DNA of 64,000 bases from Saccharomonospora sp. CUA-673 (GTDB lineage Bacteria > Actinomycetota > Actinomycetes > Mycobacteriales > Pseudonocardiaceae), in contig NZ_MKKE01000011.1 of NCBI RefSeq assembly GCF_001942305.1, positions 186,001 to 250,000 of the forward strand. Reading direction: 5' to 3'. Of the stretch, positions 36,467 through 46,709 are shown in pieces. The notes beneath the pieces were generated by a model. It had not been told where the DNA came from and did not search any database. It worked only from the letters and a program-made list of their open reading frames with translations. Position numbers and translations under genes: made by a program. Within the stretch, counting starts at the first letter, position 1. Each line of letters starts with the position of its first letter.

Positions 36467-36486
36467 GCGATTTCGAGCGGTAGCCA

Positions 36487-36521
36487 CGGCGGCCGTCCTC
36501 CCACTCGGAGGGCGGCCGCCG
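36487..36521 (+). terminator. Terminator after ndk
   Basis: CGGCGGCCGTCCTCC-CACTC-GGAGGGCGGCCGCCG is a 15-bp stem with one G-T wobble, 20 nt after the stop. Confidence 0.82.
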
Positions 36522-36583
36522 TTCGTGTGCGAGGGGCGTATTTCCGTCGTTTCGTGTCGGGGGTTCGTGGCAAGGTTCTGCGG

Positions 36584-37525
36584 GTGAGCGGTGAACACAC
36601 GGACCTGGCGATGGTCGAGGCGAAGGCGCTGGTGAAGCGCTTCGGCGAGTTCGAGGCCGTGCGCGGTGTCGATGTCCAGGTGCGGCGCGGGGAGGCGTTC
36701 GGGTTCCTGGGGCCGAACGGCGCGGGCAAGTCGTCGACGATGCGGATGATCGCCTCGACGTCGCCGCGCTCCGACGGGCACCTGTCGGTGCTGGGGATGG
36801 ACCCGGACGTCGAGGGTCCGCGGATCCGCGCCCGGCTGGGGTCGGTGCCCCAGCAGGACAACCTCGACACCGAACTGACCGTGCGGCAGAACCTGCACAT
36901 CTACGGCCGCTACTTCGGATTGTCGCGGGCGCAGGTCCGCAGCAAGGCGACCGAGCTGCTCGAGTTCGCCCAGCTGACCGAGAAGGCCGACGCGCTGGTC
37001 GACACGTTGTCCGGCGGCATGAAACGGCGGCTGACGATCGCCCGGTCGCTGGTCAACGACCCGGACCTGCTGCTGCTCGACGAACCGACCACCGGCCTCG
37101 ACCCGCAGGCGCGGCACATGCTGTGGGACCGGCTGTTCCGGCTCAAGGCCGAGGGCGTCACGCTGATCATCACGAGCCACTACATGGACGAGGTGGAACA
37201 GCTCTGCGACCGGCTGGTCGTCATGGACGACGGCCGCATCGTCGCCGAGGGCTCGCCCGCCGAGCTGATCTCCCGGTTCTCCACCCGCGAGGTGCTCGAA
37301 CTGCGGTTCCCGCCGGGGGAGCAGGCCGGCGTGGTGGATGCGGTCGCCGAGTTCGGCGAACGCATCGAGGATCTGCCCGACCGCGTGCTCGTCTACACCT
37401 CCGACGGCGAACGCGCGCTCGAGGGCGTGCACGGCCGGGGGCTGCGGCCCGTGTCGAGCCTGGTGCGACGCAGCACCCTCGAGGACGTCTTCCTGCGTCT
37501 GACCGGCCGGACGTTGGTGGACTGA
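36584..37525 (+). CDS. ABC-2 type exporter ATP-binding protein (NodI/DrrA-like)
   Basis: ATPase of 313 residues for an export system. Walker A GPNGAGKSSTMRM, Q-loop VPQQDNLD, signature LSGGMKRRLTIARSL, Walker B LLLLDEPTTGLDPQAR and switch IITSHYMDE are intact. The start is uncertain: GTG at 36584 (VSGEHTDLAMVEAK) or the Met at 36611. It is followed at 1-bp spacing by two ABC-2 permeases, so the three genes form one exporter. The substrate is unknown; DrrAB and NodIJ relatives export drugs or lipo-oligosaccharides. Confidence 0.91.
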   Translation: MSGEHTDLAMVEAKALVKRFGEFEAVRGVDVQVRRGEAFGFLGPNGAGKSSTMRMIASTSPRSDGHLSVLGMDPDVEGPRIRARLGSVPQQDNLDTELTVRQNLHIYGRYFGLSRAQVRSKATELLEFAQLTEKADALVDTLSGGMKRRLTIARSLVNDPDLLLLDEPTTGLDPQARHMLWDRLFRLKAEGVTLIITSHYMDEVEQLCDRLVVMDDGRIVAEGSPAELISRFSTREVLELRFPPGEQAGVVDAVAEFGERIEDLPDRVLVYTSDGERALEGVHGRGLRPVSSLVRRSTLEDVFLRLTGRTLVD

Positions 37526-37526
37526 C

Positions 37527-38380
37527 ATGGCCTCCACCTCGACGCCGACCTCCGGCCCGTCGCCCGCAGCGTCGGCCGAGCCGTCGCGCGCGAGCGGGCG
37601 GGTGCTCGGTTCCTGGCACGCGGCCTGGCTGCGGGTCGAAGCGCACTGGACGTGGTACCGCCGCTACTGGCGCTCCAGCCTGTACTCCTCGGGCCTGCAT
37701 CCGGTGCTGTTCCTGGCCGCGATGGGCCTGGGATTCGGTTCGCAGGTCGAGGCGGGCCCGGCGACCGGTGGACTGGCCTACGTGCACTACGTCGCGCCCG
37801 CGCTGCTCGTCGCGGGCGCGCGCAGAACGCGGTCGGCGAGTCCAGTTATCCCGTGCTGTCGGGGTTCAAATGGCAGAAGGACTACTTCGCCGTGACCGCG
37901 ACGCCGGTGACCGCCGGACAGCTGCTGGGCGGGCAGATCATCTGGCTCACGTTGCGGGTGGGTATCGCCTGCGTGGTCTACGTCCTCGTCGCGACACTGT
38001 TCGGTGCATGGCTGAATCTCGGCGCGCTGCTGGTGATCCCCGTGGGCATCCTGGCGGCGCTTGCGTGCGGGGTGCCGATCATGGCCGTCGCGGCGACCAC
38101 CTACAACGAGGGCGAACGGTTCGCCTCGATCTTCCGGTTCGTGGTCATGCCGATGATCCTGTTCTCCGGCACGTTCTTCCCGATCGAGCAGCTGCCCGGC
38201 GTGGTGCGCTGGCTGGCGTGGATCTCGCCGGTGTGGCACGGCAACGAACTCGCCCGCGGCGTGACCCTCGGCGGGCTCGACGTGCTGCCCGCGCTCGGCC
38301 ACCTCGCGTTCCTGGGTGCGGTGCTGTGCCTCAGCGCCGTCGCCGCGCGGCGGTACTTCTACCGACGGCTGGTGGTCTGA
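37527..38380 (+). CDS. ABC-2 type permease (NodJ-like), one frameshift in sequence
   Basis: Membrane component of about 284 residues. A Pro/Ser-rich head precedes WHAAWLRVEAHWTWYRRYWR and LHPVLFLAAMGLGFGSQV. One base is missing near 37820 (LLVAGA then QNAVGESSYPVL). The second frame supplies the remaining helices, the FRFVVMPMILFSGTFFPIEQ motif typical of ABC-2 permeases, and WHGNELARG. It is followed two bases later by a second, paralogous permease. Confidence 0.87.
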
Positions 38381-38381
38381 A

Positions 38382-39236
38382 ATGACGACCGACATCGGCA
38401 CCGACACCGCCACCGCCGCCACTACGCCGAGCCGCCGCGGGCTGCTGTTGCGGATGCTGCCCGCGTCCGTCTACACCGGACGCGCGCGGATGCTGCTCGA
38501 ACGGTCGGCGCTGGTGTACTCGCGCGCCTGGCTGGTGTTCGTCTCCGGCGTGGTCGAACCCGTGCTGTTCCTGTTGGCGTTCCAGGTGGGGTTCGGCCGA
38601 CTCGTCGGCGACGTCGTCGGCCCCGGCGGCGAACCGATGAGCTACGTCGCCTTCGTCGCGCCCGCGCTGCTGGCGGCCTCGGCGATGAACGGCGCCGTGT
38701 TCGACTCGACGTTCAACGTGTTCTTCAAGTTCCGCTACAACAAGACCTACGACGCGATGCTCGCGACGCCGTTGGGTCCGCTCGACATCGCACTCGGCGA
38801 GATCAGCTGGGCCGTGCTGCGCGGCGGGTTGTACGCGGTGGCATTCCTCGGCGTCATGGCCGGATTCGGACTGGTCACCTCGCCGTGGGCGCTGCTGCTC
38901 GTCCCGGTCGCGTTGTTGGTGTCGTTCGCGTTCGCGGCCGTCGGCATGGTGTGCGCGACGTTCCTGAAGTCGCCGGCCCAGTTCGAGTTCGTGCAGCTGG
39001 CCGTGATGCCGATGTTCCTGCTGTCGACCACGTTCTACCCGCTGGCCGTCTACCCCGAGCCGCTGCAATACCTCGTGCAGTGCCTGCCGCTGTACCACGG
39101 CATCGAACTGGCGCGTGGGCTGTCGATCGGGGTGCTCGACGTCAGCATGATCGGCCACACCGCCTACCTGCTCGCGCTCGCCGCGGTCGGGGCCTACTTC
39201 ACGGCCAAGCGCCTCGCGCGCCTGCTGATCACGTGA
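38382..39236 (+). CDS. ABC-2 type permease (NodJ-like), second copy
   Basis: Paralogue of the preceding permease, 284 residues, intact. Matching features are VYTGRARMLLERSALVYSRA, PVLFLLAFQVGFG, FKFRYNKTYDAMLATPLGP, AVMPMFLLSTTFYPLAVYPE and the YHGIELARG motif. With its neighbour it would form a heterodimeric membrane pore served by the upstream ATPase. Its stop lies directly against the 3' end of the convergent TetR gene. Confidence 0.89.
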   Translation: MTTDIGTDTATAATTPSRRGLLLRMLPASVYTGRARMLLERSALVYSRAWLVFVSGVVEPVLFLLAFQVGFGRLVGDVVGPGGEPMSYVAFVAPALLAASAMNGAVFDSTFNVFFKFRYNKTYDAMLATPLGPLDIALGEISWAVLRGGLYAVAFLGVMAGFGLVTSPWALLLVPVALLVSFAFAAVGMVCATFLKSPAQFEFVQLAVMPMFLLSTTFYPLAVYPEPLQYLVQCLPLYHGIELARGLSIGVLDVSMIGHTAYLLALAAVGAYFTAKRLARLLIT

Positions 39237-39796
39237 TCAGTCGCGGCTCGCCGCGTGCGCCCGGAGCCCGGACAGGATGAGCTCGACCGACTCGTGCAGG
39301 CCCGAACGGCCGGCGGGCGGTGCGTCGATGCGCCCGCGCTCGCCGCCTGCAGCGCGGTCTGCTCCTCGACCGTGTGGCCGAACACGAGATGCAGCAGTCC
39401 GCGTGCTCCGACGTCGACGAGGTCGGCGGGCAGATCGGCCTCGGCGAGCGCGGCGCGCAGCCGGTGTCCGGGGTCGCCGGCGCCGAGGCCGAACGTGTGC
39501 GCGGTGACGACGACCTCGGCGCCGTCGCGGTAGGCGAGCATCGCCTCGCGCAGCTCGGTGCAGAGCTCGACGACCCGGGCGTCCCAGCGTTGCGCGCGTT
39601 GCGGCCGGCGGCCTCGTTCGAGGATCTCGTCGGCGACGGCGGCCAGCAGGGTCTGTTTGTCGGCGACGTGGTGGTACAGCGCGCTGGGGCGCACGTCGAG
39701 TTCGGCGGCCAGCCGGCGCATGGTCAGCGATTCCAGCCCGTACTCGTCGAGCACGCTGATCGCGCGTGCGACGACGTCGGCCCTGCGGTGACGCAC
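39237..39796 (-). CDS. bioQ: TetR-family regulator, probably BioQ; one frameshift in sequence
   Basis: About 186 residues. The N-terminal helix-turn-helix reads RRLAAELDVRPSALYHHVADK. The TetR C-terminal domain follows (LVFGHTVEEQTALQAA). One base is missing near 39335; the restored tail ends GLHESVELILSGLRAHAASR. GTG at 39796 follows GGAGGG. It is divergent from bioB, and the gap holds two TGAAC-N3-GTTCA boxes, the sequence known for actinobacterial BioQ. This makes it the likely repressor of biotin synthesis and of itself. Confidence 0.82.
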
Positions 39797-39847
39797 GCGA
39801 TCCCTCCCGGGCGAGCGGTGGCGTTGACCCGGACTGTCTATCACCCT

Positions 39848-39883
39848 AACCTGAACGCCGTTCAACTGAACGGTGTTCAGGTT
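39848..39883. promoter_or_regulatory. Twin BioQ operators between bioQ and bioB
   Basis: Two 13-bp palindromes, TGAACGCCGTTCA (39852-39864) and TGAACGGTGTTCA (39867-39879), are arranged as halves of one larger palindrome with arms AACCTGAAC-N-CCGTTCA (one mismatch). They match the BioQ box TGAAC-N3-GTTCA. The site lies 11 bp before the bioB ATG and 52 bp from the regulator start, so it can control both genes. Confidence 0.85.
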
Positions 39884-39893
39884 GGAGGGATCG

Positions 39894-40975
39894 ATGACCG
39901 ACTTCCAGGGACTCGTCGACGCGGTGCTGGCCGGCACGCCGGCCGGCGACGACGACGCACGCGCCGTGCTGCTCGCCGACGACGAGCGCCTGCTGGAGGT
40001 GGTCGCCGCCGTGGGCAGGCTGCGGCGCCGGCACTTCGGCAACACCGTCAAGGTCAACTACCTCGTCAACCTCAAATCGGGCCTGTGCCCCGAGGACTGC
40101 GGGTACTGCTCGCAGGCGCTCGGCTCGGACGCGCCGATCCTCAAGTACTCGTGGCTCTCGACCGAGGAGACGCTCGCGCAGGCGGCCGCCGGGCTCGGCG
40201 CGGGCGCGAGCCGGGTGTGCCTCGTGGCCTCGGGGCGCGGTCCGTCCGACCGGGACGTCGAGCGTGTGGCCGACGCGGTCGGTGAGCTGCGGGCCCGGCA
40301 CCCGGACGTCGAGGTGTGCGCCTGTCTCGGACTGCTGCGGGAGGGCCAGGCGCAGCGCCTGGCCGAGGCGGGGGTAGACGCCTACAACCACAACATCAAC
40401 ACCGCCGAGAGTCACCACGACGCCATCGTCGGCACGCACACCTACGCCGACCGCGTCGACACGGTGCGCAAGGCGGCCGGCGCCGGCCTGTCCCCGTGCT
40501 CCGGGCTCATCGCCGGCCTCGGCGAGACCGACGAGCAGCTCGTCGAAGCGCTGTTCGCGTTGCGGGAACTCGGCTCCGAGTCGATCCCGGTGAACTTCCT
40601 GATGCCCTTCGACGGCACGCCGATGGCGGGCACCTGGGAACTCACGCCCACGCGGTGCGTGCGGATCCTCGCCGCGGCGCGGCTGGTATGCCCGGACCGG
40701 GAGATCCGCATCGCGGGCGGCCGGGAGATGCACCTGCGGTCGCTGCAGCCGATCGCGCTGCATCTGGCCAACTCGATCTTCCTCGGCGACTACCTCACGT
40801 CCGAGGGCCAGGAGGTGAAGGCCGACCTGGAGATGATCGCCGACAACGGCTTCGTGGTCCTCGGCGCGGACCGGCAGCGGGCCCGGGCGACCACGCCTCC
40901 GGCGACCCAGGGCACTGCCGGCGATCTCGCGATCCGGCGCCGCGCGCGGGCACCGAGCAGCTGCCGAACGCCTGA
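39894..40975 (+). CDS. bioB: Biotin synthase, frameshift near the C-terminus
   Basis: Radical-SAM enzyme that inserts sulfur into dethiobiotin. The motif [10 protein letters not shown] carries the cluster-binding cysteines; [24 protein letters not shown] and LPPVNF-like [14 protein letters not shown] also match. [20 protein letters not shown] is the C-terminal signature. The raw frame runs to 41018 with an unnatural tail; adding one base near 40943 gives [13 protein letters not shown] and a stop at 40975, like other actinobacterial BioB. ATG at 39894 follows TTGGAGGG. The other biotin genes bioFAD are not in the window. Confidence 0.93.
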
Positions 40976-41001
40976 CGAGCGCCCGGCCGGTCCTCGTCGG
41001 C

Positions 41002-42503
41002 TCAGTTGTCGGTGCTGAGCAGGACCGACAACTGGTGGACGGTCCGTGCGGCCTTGGCGTCGACCATGCCGGCGCCGTGGAAGGCGTCGTCGCCGCGGGG
41101 GCCGCTGCACTCGCCGTCCTCACGCGCCGCGGACGGGCAGTCGAGCGGCCGTGCCTGCCGGCCCAGCAGCTGCCGGATCTCGTCGGGGGAGCGGTCGGTG
41201 GCCAGCAGTGCCGCGGCGCCGGAGACGTGCGGGGCCGCCATCGACGTGCCGCACAGCCGGTCGTAGCCGCCCGGAACGGTCGACACCACGCAGTCGCCCG
41301 CCGTACCGCCGGGCGCGGCCAGGTCGATCACGCCGCGGCCGTAGGAGCTGTAGTCGGCCTTCTCCGCGTGCCGGTCGACGGCCGAGACCGTGACCGTCTC
41401 CTGCAGCGCGGCCGGCACGGCCACGCACGCCCGCGCGAGGGCCTCGTCGGCGCCGGAGGTCCGGCCCGAGTGCTCGCTGCCCGGCAGCGGTGCCAGTTCG
41501 AGGCCGTCGTTGGTGGCGGCGGCGACGTTGAGCGTGCCCGCCTGATCGGCGAACTCGACCGCCCGCGCGACGGCCTCGTGCACGACCGCGCGCCCCGGTC
41601 CCGCCGTGCACGCCACGCCCGTCGGCGCGACCGTGAAGCTCGCATTGGTGACGTCCAGGCCGTGGCGGGCCGCCCACACGTAGCCGCAGACCGCGGCCTC
41701 CGGCGTGACATACCCGTCGGCGCCGACCACGCGCACGGAGGCGAGCCGGGTCCCCGGCGCCACGCCGGTCACGCCCGATCCGTCGTCGGCGGCGGCCACG
41801 ATCCCGGCCACGTGCGTGCCGTGCGGTGACGGCTCGGATTCCGGCGACCGGTCCGCGTGCGGCGGTTCCGGCGACCAGGCGGCCGGACGCGGTCGGGGAC
41901 GCCGGTCAGACAGCCGGCGGAGGCGGCCGGGTCGATCGCGCCGGCCAGGTCGGGATGCGCGGCGTCGATGCCGGAGTCGAGGACGCCGACCGTGACCTCG
42001 TCGAGGCCGTCCGGTTCGGCGGGCTTCAGGCGCGCGCCGGTGAGGTGCATGTCCCACTGCCCGTCGCCGAGGTCCGCGTGTTCGGTCGGGTGCGTGACGC
42101 TGGGTCCGGCGAGTGCGGATCCGGACGGTGCGGGCGTGGACGGCGCGGGCGTGGACGGCGCGGGGACGGACAGGGTCGAGCCGTAGGCACGTTCGTGGCG
42201 GGCGCGGTCGGCGCTGAACGCCCGATCGGTGCCCAGGGTCGCGTCGAACTCCGGATCGGCGGACGTGGCGACGGCGACGGCTATGTCGGGGTGGTAGCCG
42301 GCCAACTCGCCGCACGCGGAGCGGATCACACGTTCGGCCTGGTCGGCCGGGGTGCCCTCGTCGAACAGGACCACGTACCGCCACGCCCGGGAATCGGTGT
42401 GACAGGCCTCACCGTCTCGAGCGTGGGCCGGTGCGGTCATCGCGAGCTGACCGGCGAGCACGAGGACGGCGCAGGCAAGCAGTGCGTTCCCGCGGCCGAG
42501 CAC
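41002..42503 (-). CDS. Secreted S8 (subtilisin-type) serine peptidase, one frameshift in sequence
   Basis: About 500 residues. A Sec signal peptide ([24 protein letters not shown] without its first residues) starts the protein. The catalytic triad is seen as Asp in [13 protein letters not shown], His in [12 protein letters not shown] and Ser in [19 protein letters not shown] linker with repeated [14 protein letters not shown] precedes the catalytic domain. One base is missing near 41885, between the Asp and His motifs. No C-terminal membrane anchor is evident, so it is probably released; it is not a mycosin. Confidence 0.88.
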
Positions 42504-43107
42504 TGGACCTCCGTGGATGTCGTCGCGATGAGGAGTGCCTGCAGGCGGCCTCCCGGCCAGTCCGCGACTGCCTCATGACGCACCGTAGCCACCGCGGTAT
42601 GAGGGGACAACTCTCGCTCACCACGCGGGTGACCTGCCGGCTGCGGTGCTTGGAGGCCGCGCTCCGCGGTGCGGCAGGCGTGGTGTGGGATACTGAAGCA
42701 GGCCGTCGAGCCGTCGGCGCTGGGGTGACACCGGCGACCGGGCGGGCGATGGCCCGGTGACGTGCTGATTCGGAGATCCTCGTCGTCGCCGCGGGCACGC
42801 GCCATGTGCCTGGCGGCTGGGACGACGCAGGTCCTCGGAAGCAGTGTCGACGTCGACGGCTCGGGAGGCACCGAGATGTCGCGAGCACTGACGGCCGCGT
42901 CGCCGCGGGACCCCGCCACGTCGGGAAGGTCGGAAGATCCGGCGCCCACGTGGTACGAGTGACAAAGGATTCCCGCCTGTGGTGAGCCCACCACGGCGGT
43001 CAACAGGAACGGCCCCTGTGCGGCCGCGTCCTGCGTGCCGGTACCGGCAGCGAGGTGACCGATCTCGCCCGGACGGACGCAGGCGCGCCCGGGGGCGGAG
43101 GAGACAT
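42504..43107. other. Gene-free divergent region upstream of S8 peptidase and rne
   Basis: This 604-bp gap must hold promoters for both divergent genes. I see an imperfect inverted repeat CCTCAT-N22-ATGAGG near 42569 and a GGAGGAG ribosome-binding site at 43097. The long frame running through it into rne has no ribosome-binding site and no conserved content before MSNAETPAEN, so it is taken as untranslated leader. Confidence 0.45.
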
Positions 43108-46100
43108 ATGTCGAACGCGGAGACACCCGCCGAGAACACCGGCGGGACTGCCGCCACATCCATCACAAGCGCACTGGAGGAGCTGCCCAACCGGGTTCGC
43201 GTCCACGCATTGGCCAAACTTCTCGGCTCCAGCAGTCGAGAGGTGCTCGGCATGCTGTCCGAGCTCGGCGAAGCGGCGCGGAGTCCCCAGTCGAGCGTGA
43301 CCAAGGACGTGGCGCGGAAGGTGGCCGAGACTGCCGGCGCCGTGCCCGGCGCAGACCAGGCCGAGGGCGGCGACACCGCCGAGGCCGGGTCCGAGACGAG
43401 CGCTGCCGAGCCTGTCGAGACGAGCGCTGCCGAGACAAGCGCTGCCGAGCCTGCGGCGGACACGCCGCAGGCGCCCGCGGCCGTGCTGTCCGCACCCGCC
43501 CAGCCCGATGAGCCGTCGCTGCCCGCGGCCGGGCCCGCCGTGCACACGCCCGTGTTCGCGGCGCCGTCCCCGGTGTTCCTGCCGCCGGACCCCGTCGAGG
43601 ACGCCGCGGCGACCTCGGGGTCTGCCGCGGCCGGCTCGGCCACGGCGTCGTCGGCACCGGCCACCTCGACCGACACGGACGAGGACGGGGACACCGACGG
43701 GGACCAGGGCTCGTCCGACGGTGACGGCGACCAGTCGGGTGACGGTGGCCGTCGCCGGCGGCGGCGTGGCCGCCGCGGTCGTGGCCGCGGCAAGGGCGGC
43801 GACGACAACGGCGAGGCCGGCGAGGCCGGCGACGTCGACGGCGCCGAGGACGGCGACGACAACGCCGGGAGCGCGGACGCGGCCGAATCGGGCAAGAGCT
43901 CGAAGGACGGCAAGAGCGGCAAGGACAAACCCGGCAAGTCCGGCAAGGGCTCGAAGGACGCCAAGGAGTCCGGGGGCGAGGGCAAGGGCGGTGGCGCCGA
44001 CGAGGGCGACGCCGACCGGTCCACGGACGACTCGGGCGCCGACGCCGACGGCGAGGGATCCGAATCCGGCAGCAAGCGTCGCCGCCGGCGTCGCCGCCGC
44101 AAGGGCGGTGGCGGCGACGACGCCGACACCCAGTCCCAGGACGACCCGCCCAACACGGTGGTGCACGTCCGCGACGGCAAGCAGAACGACAAGAGCGGCC
44201 ACGGCGACGGCGTGCGCAGCGTGCGCGGCTCGACCCGCCTCGAGGCCAAGCGGCAGCGCCGCAGGGACGGCCGCGAGGCCGGTCGCCGGCGCGCCCCGAT
44301 CCTGTCCGAGTCCGAGTTCCTCGCCCGTCGCGAGTCGGTCGAGCGCACCATGGTGGTGCGGGAACGCGGCGACGCGACCGAGATCGGCGTGCTCGAGGAC
44401 GGCGTGCTCTGCGAACACTTCGTCACCGCCCAGGGCAGCGGCTCGATCGTCGGCAACGTGTACCTCGGCCGGGTGCAGAACGTGCTGCCGTCCATGGAGG
44501 CGGCGTTCATCGACATCGGCCGCGGCCGCAACGCGGTGCTGTACGCCGGCGAGGTCGACTGGGACGCGGCGGGCCTCGAAGGCAAGTCGCGCAAGATCGA
44601 GCAGGCGCTGACCAGCGGCGACCAGGTCCTGGTGCAGGTCACCAAGGACCCGCTCGGGCACAAGGGCGCGCGGCTGACCACGCAGATCTCGCTGCCCGGC
44701 CGCTTCCTGGTCTACGTGCCTCCGGCGGGGCCACCGGCATCTCGCGCAAGCTGCCCGAGAACGAACGGCGGCGGCTCAAGGACATCCTCAAGCGGATCGT
44801 GCCCGAGGACGCGGGCGTCATCATCCGCACCGCATCCGAGGGCGTCAGCGAGGAGGAGCTCGACCGCGACGTCCGCCGGCTGCAGGCGCAGTGGGAGATC
44901 ATCAAGAGAAGTCCGAGGCATCGGCCTCCTCCGGCAAGAAGTCCGGCGCGCCGACGCTGCTGTACGAAGAGCCCGACCTGCTGGTCAAGGTCGTGCGCGA
45001 TCTGTTCACCGAGACTTCGTCAAGCTCGAGGTCCAGGGCGACACCGCGTGGGAGACGATCAGCGCGTACGTCGAGCACGTCGCCCCCGACCTGATGGAGC
45101 GCGTCAAGCGCTACGTCGGCAACGGCGACATCTTCACCGACCACCGCATCGACGAGCAGATCACCAAGGCGCTCGACCGCAAGGTGTGGCTGCCCTCCGG
45201 CGGCTACCTGGTGATCGACCGCACCGAGGCGATGACCGTCATCGACGTCAACACCGGCAAGTTCACCGGCTCCGGCGGCAACCTCGAGGAAACGGTCACC
45301 CGCAACAACCTCGAGTCGGCCGAGGAGATCGTCCGTCAGCTCCGGCTGCGCGACATCGGCGGCATCATCGTCATCGACTTCATCGACATGGTCCTGGAGT
45401 CGAACCGCGACCTCGTACTGCGCAGGCTCACCGAATGCCTCGGCCGGGACCGCACCCGGCACCAGGTCGCCGAGGTCACCTCGCTCGGACTGGTGCAGAT
45501 GACGCGCAAGCGCGTCGGTACCGGACTGCTCGAGGCGTACTCGTCGACCTGCGAGCACTGCAAGGGCCGCGGCATGTTCGTCTCGTCCGAGCCGGCCAAG
45601 AACGGCGGCCAGGGCCACCAGCACGGCGGCAACGGCAACGGCGGTAACGGCGGCGGTAACGGTAACGGCGGCGGTCGCAAGCGCGGCGGCCGCGGCAAGG
45701 GCAGCGACAAGGCCGGTGACTCCGGCGCCCAGGCCAAGAGCGTCGACCAGGGCCCGACGCCGGAACAGCGTGAGTCCGTCGTCTCGGCGGTCCAGGCGAT
45801 GGCCAACGCCTCGAAGGTCGCCAAGGACGACGAGCCTGCCGAGGGCGAGACCTCGGCGGCCGGGGACGAGACGGCGCCGGCGCCCACCGACGCCGGCAGC
45901 CCCGACGCCGGTGTTTCCGATGCTGCCGACGCCGAGACGGCCGAGGAGCAGGAGACCACCGGTCGCGGTCGCCGGCGCCGTGGCCGGCGCAGCGCCCAGC
46001 GTGCCCAGTCGGCGCCCGCCGAGTCCGTGGAGCCCGCTGCAGCGGTCGACACCGCCGCGGCCCCGGCCGCGGCGGAGGTGGTGACCGATGCGGCACCGTC

Positions 46101-46521
46101 GGAGCCGGCTGAGCAGCCCGCAGCGGCCGACACGCCCGACACTCCTGCGGCCCCGGAGTCGGCAGCCACCACGGAGTCGGCGGCCACCACGGAGCCGGGG
46201 GGCGCGCAGGAGCAGGCAGGGGCGCAGGAGCCGACGCCGCGGCGTGGACGTCGCGCGGCCCGGCGTGCCGCGGGTAGGCCGACCGGCCCCGCCGAACCCG
46301 TCGACGGGGCCGAGGTCCAGCCGGTGCTGACGAGTACTCTGGGCACGCAGGCCACCGAGCCTGCACAGACCAACGGGACGTCCGATTCGGGCGGACCGGA
46401 CACCACCGGCGCGGGTGCGGCGTCCGCCGCGGCCGTGTCGACGGTGCGGAGCAGGACCCGGCGTTCCCGCAGGGCGGCAGGCCGCCCCACGGGCCCGCCG
46501 GTGGACGAACACAGCAGCTGA
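43108..46521 (+). CDS. rne: Ribonuclease E/G with IF2-N-like domain; three frameshifts in sequence
   Basis: About 1,138 residues. An N-terminal segment, NRVRVHALAKLLGSSSREVL, resembles the IF2_N domain. A 300-residue low-complexity arm with basic patches ([35 protein letters not shown]) leads to the catalytic core: S1 region VGNVYLGRVQNVLPSMEAAF, DNase-like region WLPSGGYLVIDRTEAMTVID, and the Zn-link CEHCKGRGMF. A second Ala/Glu-rich arm ends in basic motifs. Single bases are missing near 44727, 44908 and 45015, all inside the conserved core; restoring them yields ISRKLPENERRRLKDILKR, QWEIIKEKSEASASSGKK and RDLFTEDFVKLEVQGD. ATG at 43108 follows GGAGGAG. Expected to start mRNA decay and rRNA processing. 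Confidence 0.92.
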   Translation: MSNAETPAENTGGTAATSITSALEELPNRVRVHALAKLLGSSSREVLGMLSELGEAARSPQSSVTKDVARKVAETAGAVPGADQAEGGDTAEAGSETSAAEPVETSAAETSAAEPAADTPQAPAAVLSAPAQPDEPSLPAAGPAVHTPVFAAPSPVFLPPDPVEDAAATSGSAAAGSATASSAPATSTDTDEDGDTDGDQGSSDGDGDQSGDGGRRRRRRGRRGRGRGKGGDDNGEAGEAGDVDGAEDGDDNAGSADAAESGKSSKDGKSGKDKPGKSGKGSKDAKESGGEGKGGGADEGDADRSTDDSGADADGEGSESGSKRRRRRRRRKGGGGDDADTQSQDDPPNTVVHVRDGKQNDKSGHGDGVRSVRGSTRLEAKRQRRRDGREAGRRRAPILSESEFLARRESVERTMVVRERGDATEIGVLEDGVLCEHFVTAQGSGSIVGNVYLGRVQNVLPSMEAAFIDIGRGRNAVLYAGEVDWDAAGLEGKSRKIEQALTSGDQVLVQVTKDPLGHKGARLTTQISLPGRFLVYVPPAGPPASRASCPRTNGGGSRTSSSGSCPRTRASSSAPHPRASARRSSTATSAGCRRSGRSSREVRGIGLLRQEVRRADAAVRRARPAGQGRARSVHRDFVKLEVQGDTAWETISAYVEHVAPDLMERVKRYVGNGDIFTDHRIDEQITKALDRKVWLPSGGYLVIDRTEAMTVIDVNTGKFTGSGGNLEETVTRNNLESAEEIVRQLRLRDIGGIIVIDFIDMVLESNRDLVLRRLTECLGRDRTRHQVAEVTSLGLVQMTRKRVGTGLLEAYSSTCEHCKGRGMFVSSEPAKNGGQGHQHGGNGNGGNGGGNGNGGGRKRGGRGKGSDKAGDSGAQAKSVDQGPTPEQRESVVSAVQAMANASKVAKDDEPAEGETSAAGDETAPAPTDAGSPDAGVSDAADAETAEEQETTGRGRRRRGRRSAQRAQSAPAESVEPAAAVDTAAAPAAAEVVTDAAPSEPAEQPAAADTPDTPAAPESAATTESAATTEPGGAQEQAGAQEPTPRRGRRAARRAAGRPTGPAEPVDGAEVQPVLTSTLGTQATEPAQTNGTSDSGGPDTTGAGAASAAAVSTVRSRTRRSRRAAGRPTGPPVDEHSS

Positions 46522-46709
46522 TCGTGACCCCGGTGCTCTGCTGGGCACCGGGATCCCGTAAGCTGGAGCGCGGCCTGCTGTTGGAGCGGGCCGCTCCACG
46601 CGAACCACGGATAGCTCAGGGCAGTCTGATCGCTCGAAGCAGTCGGACCACTCAGGGCAGTCCGCTCGCGTGAGCCCCCACCCACAGTCGAGCAATGCAG
46701 GAGACTTCC
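46522..46709 (+). ncRNA. 5' leader of the rplU-rpmA transcript (possible L21 leader)
   Basis: The 188-nt leader holds an imperfect hairpin, GGAGCGCGGCC against GGGCCGCTCC (46564-46597), and then four loosely repeated CAGTC elements before the rplU ribosome-binding site. Ribosomal protein L21 leaders with autoregulatory structure exist in actinobacteria; whether this one belongs to that class needs a covariance search. Confidence 0.4.

Noticed and set aside
40976..41018. Extended C-terminus of bioB in the raw frame
   Set aside because: The tail is unlike other BioB proteins and overlaps the convergent peptidase gene; one restored base gives the normal end at 40975.
42618..44681. Long minus-strand ORFs opposite the low-complexity arm of rne
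   Set aside because: Ser/Pro- and Val/Ala-rich translations are typical antisense shadows of GC-rich acidic and basic repeats; no start signal or homology.
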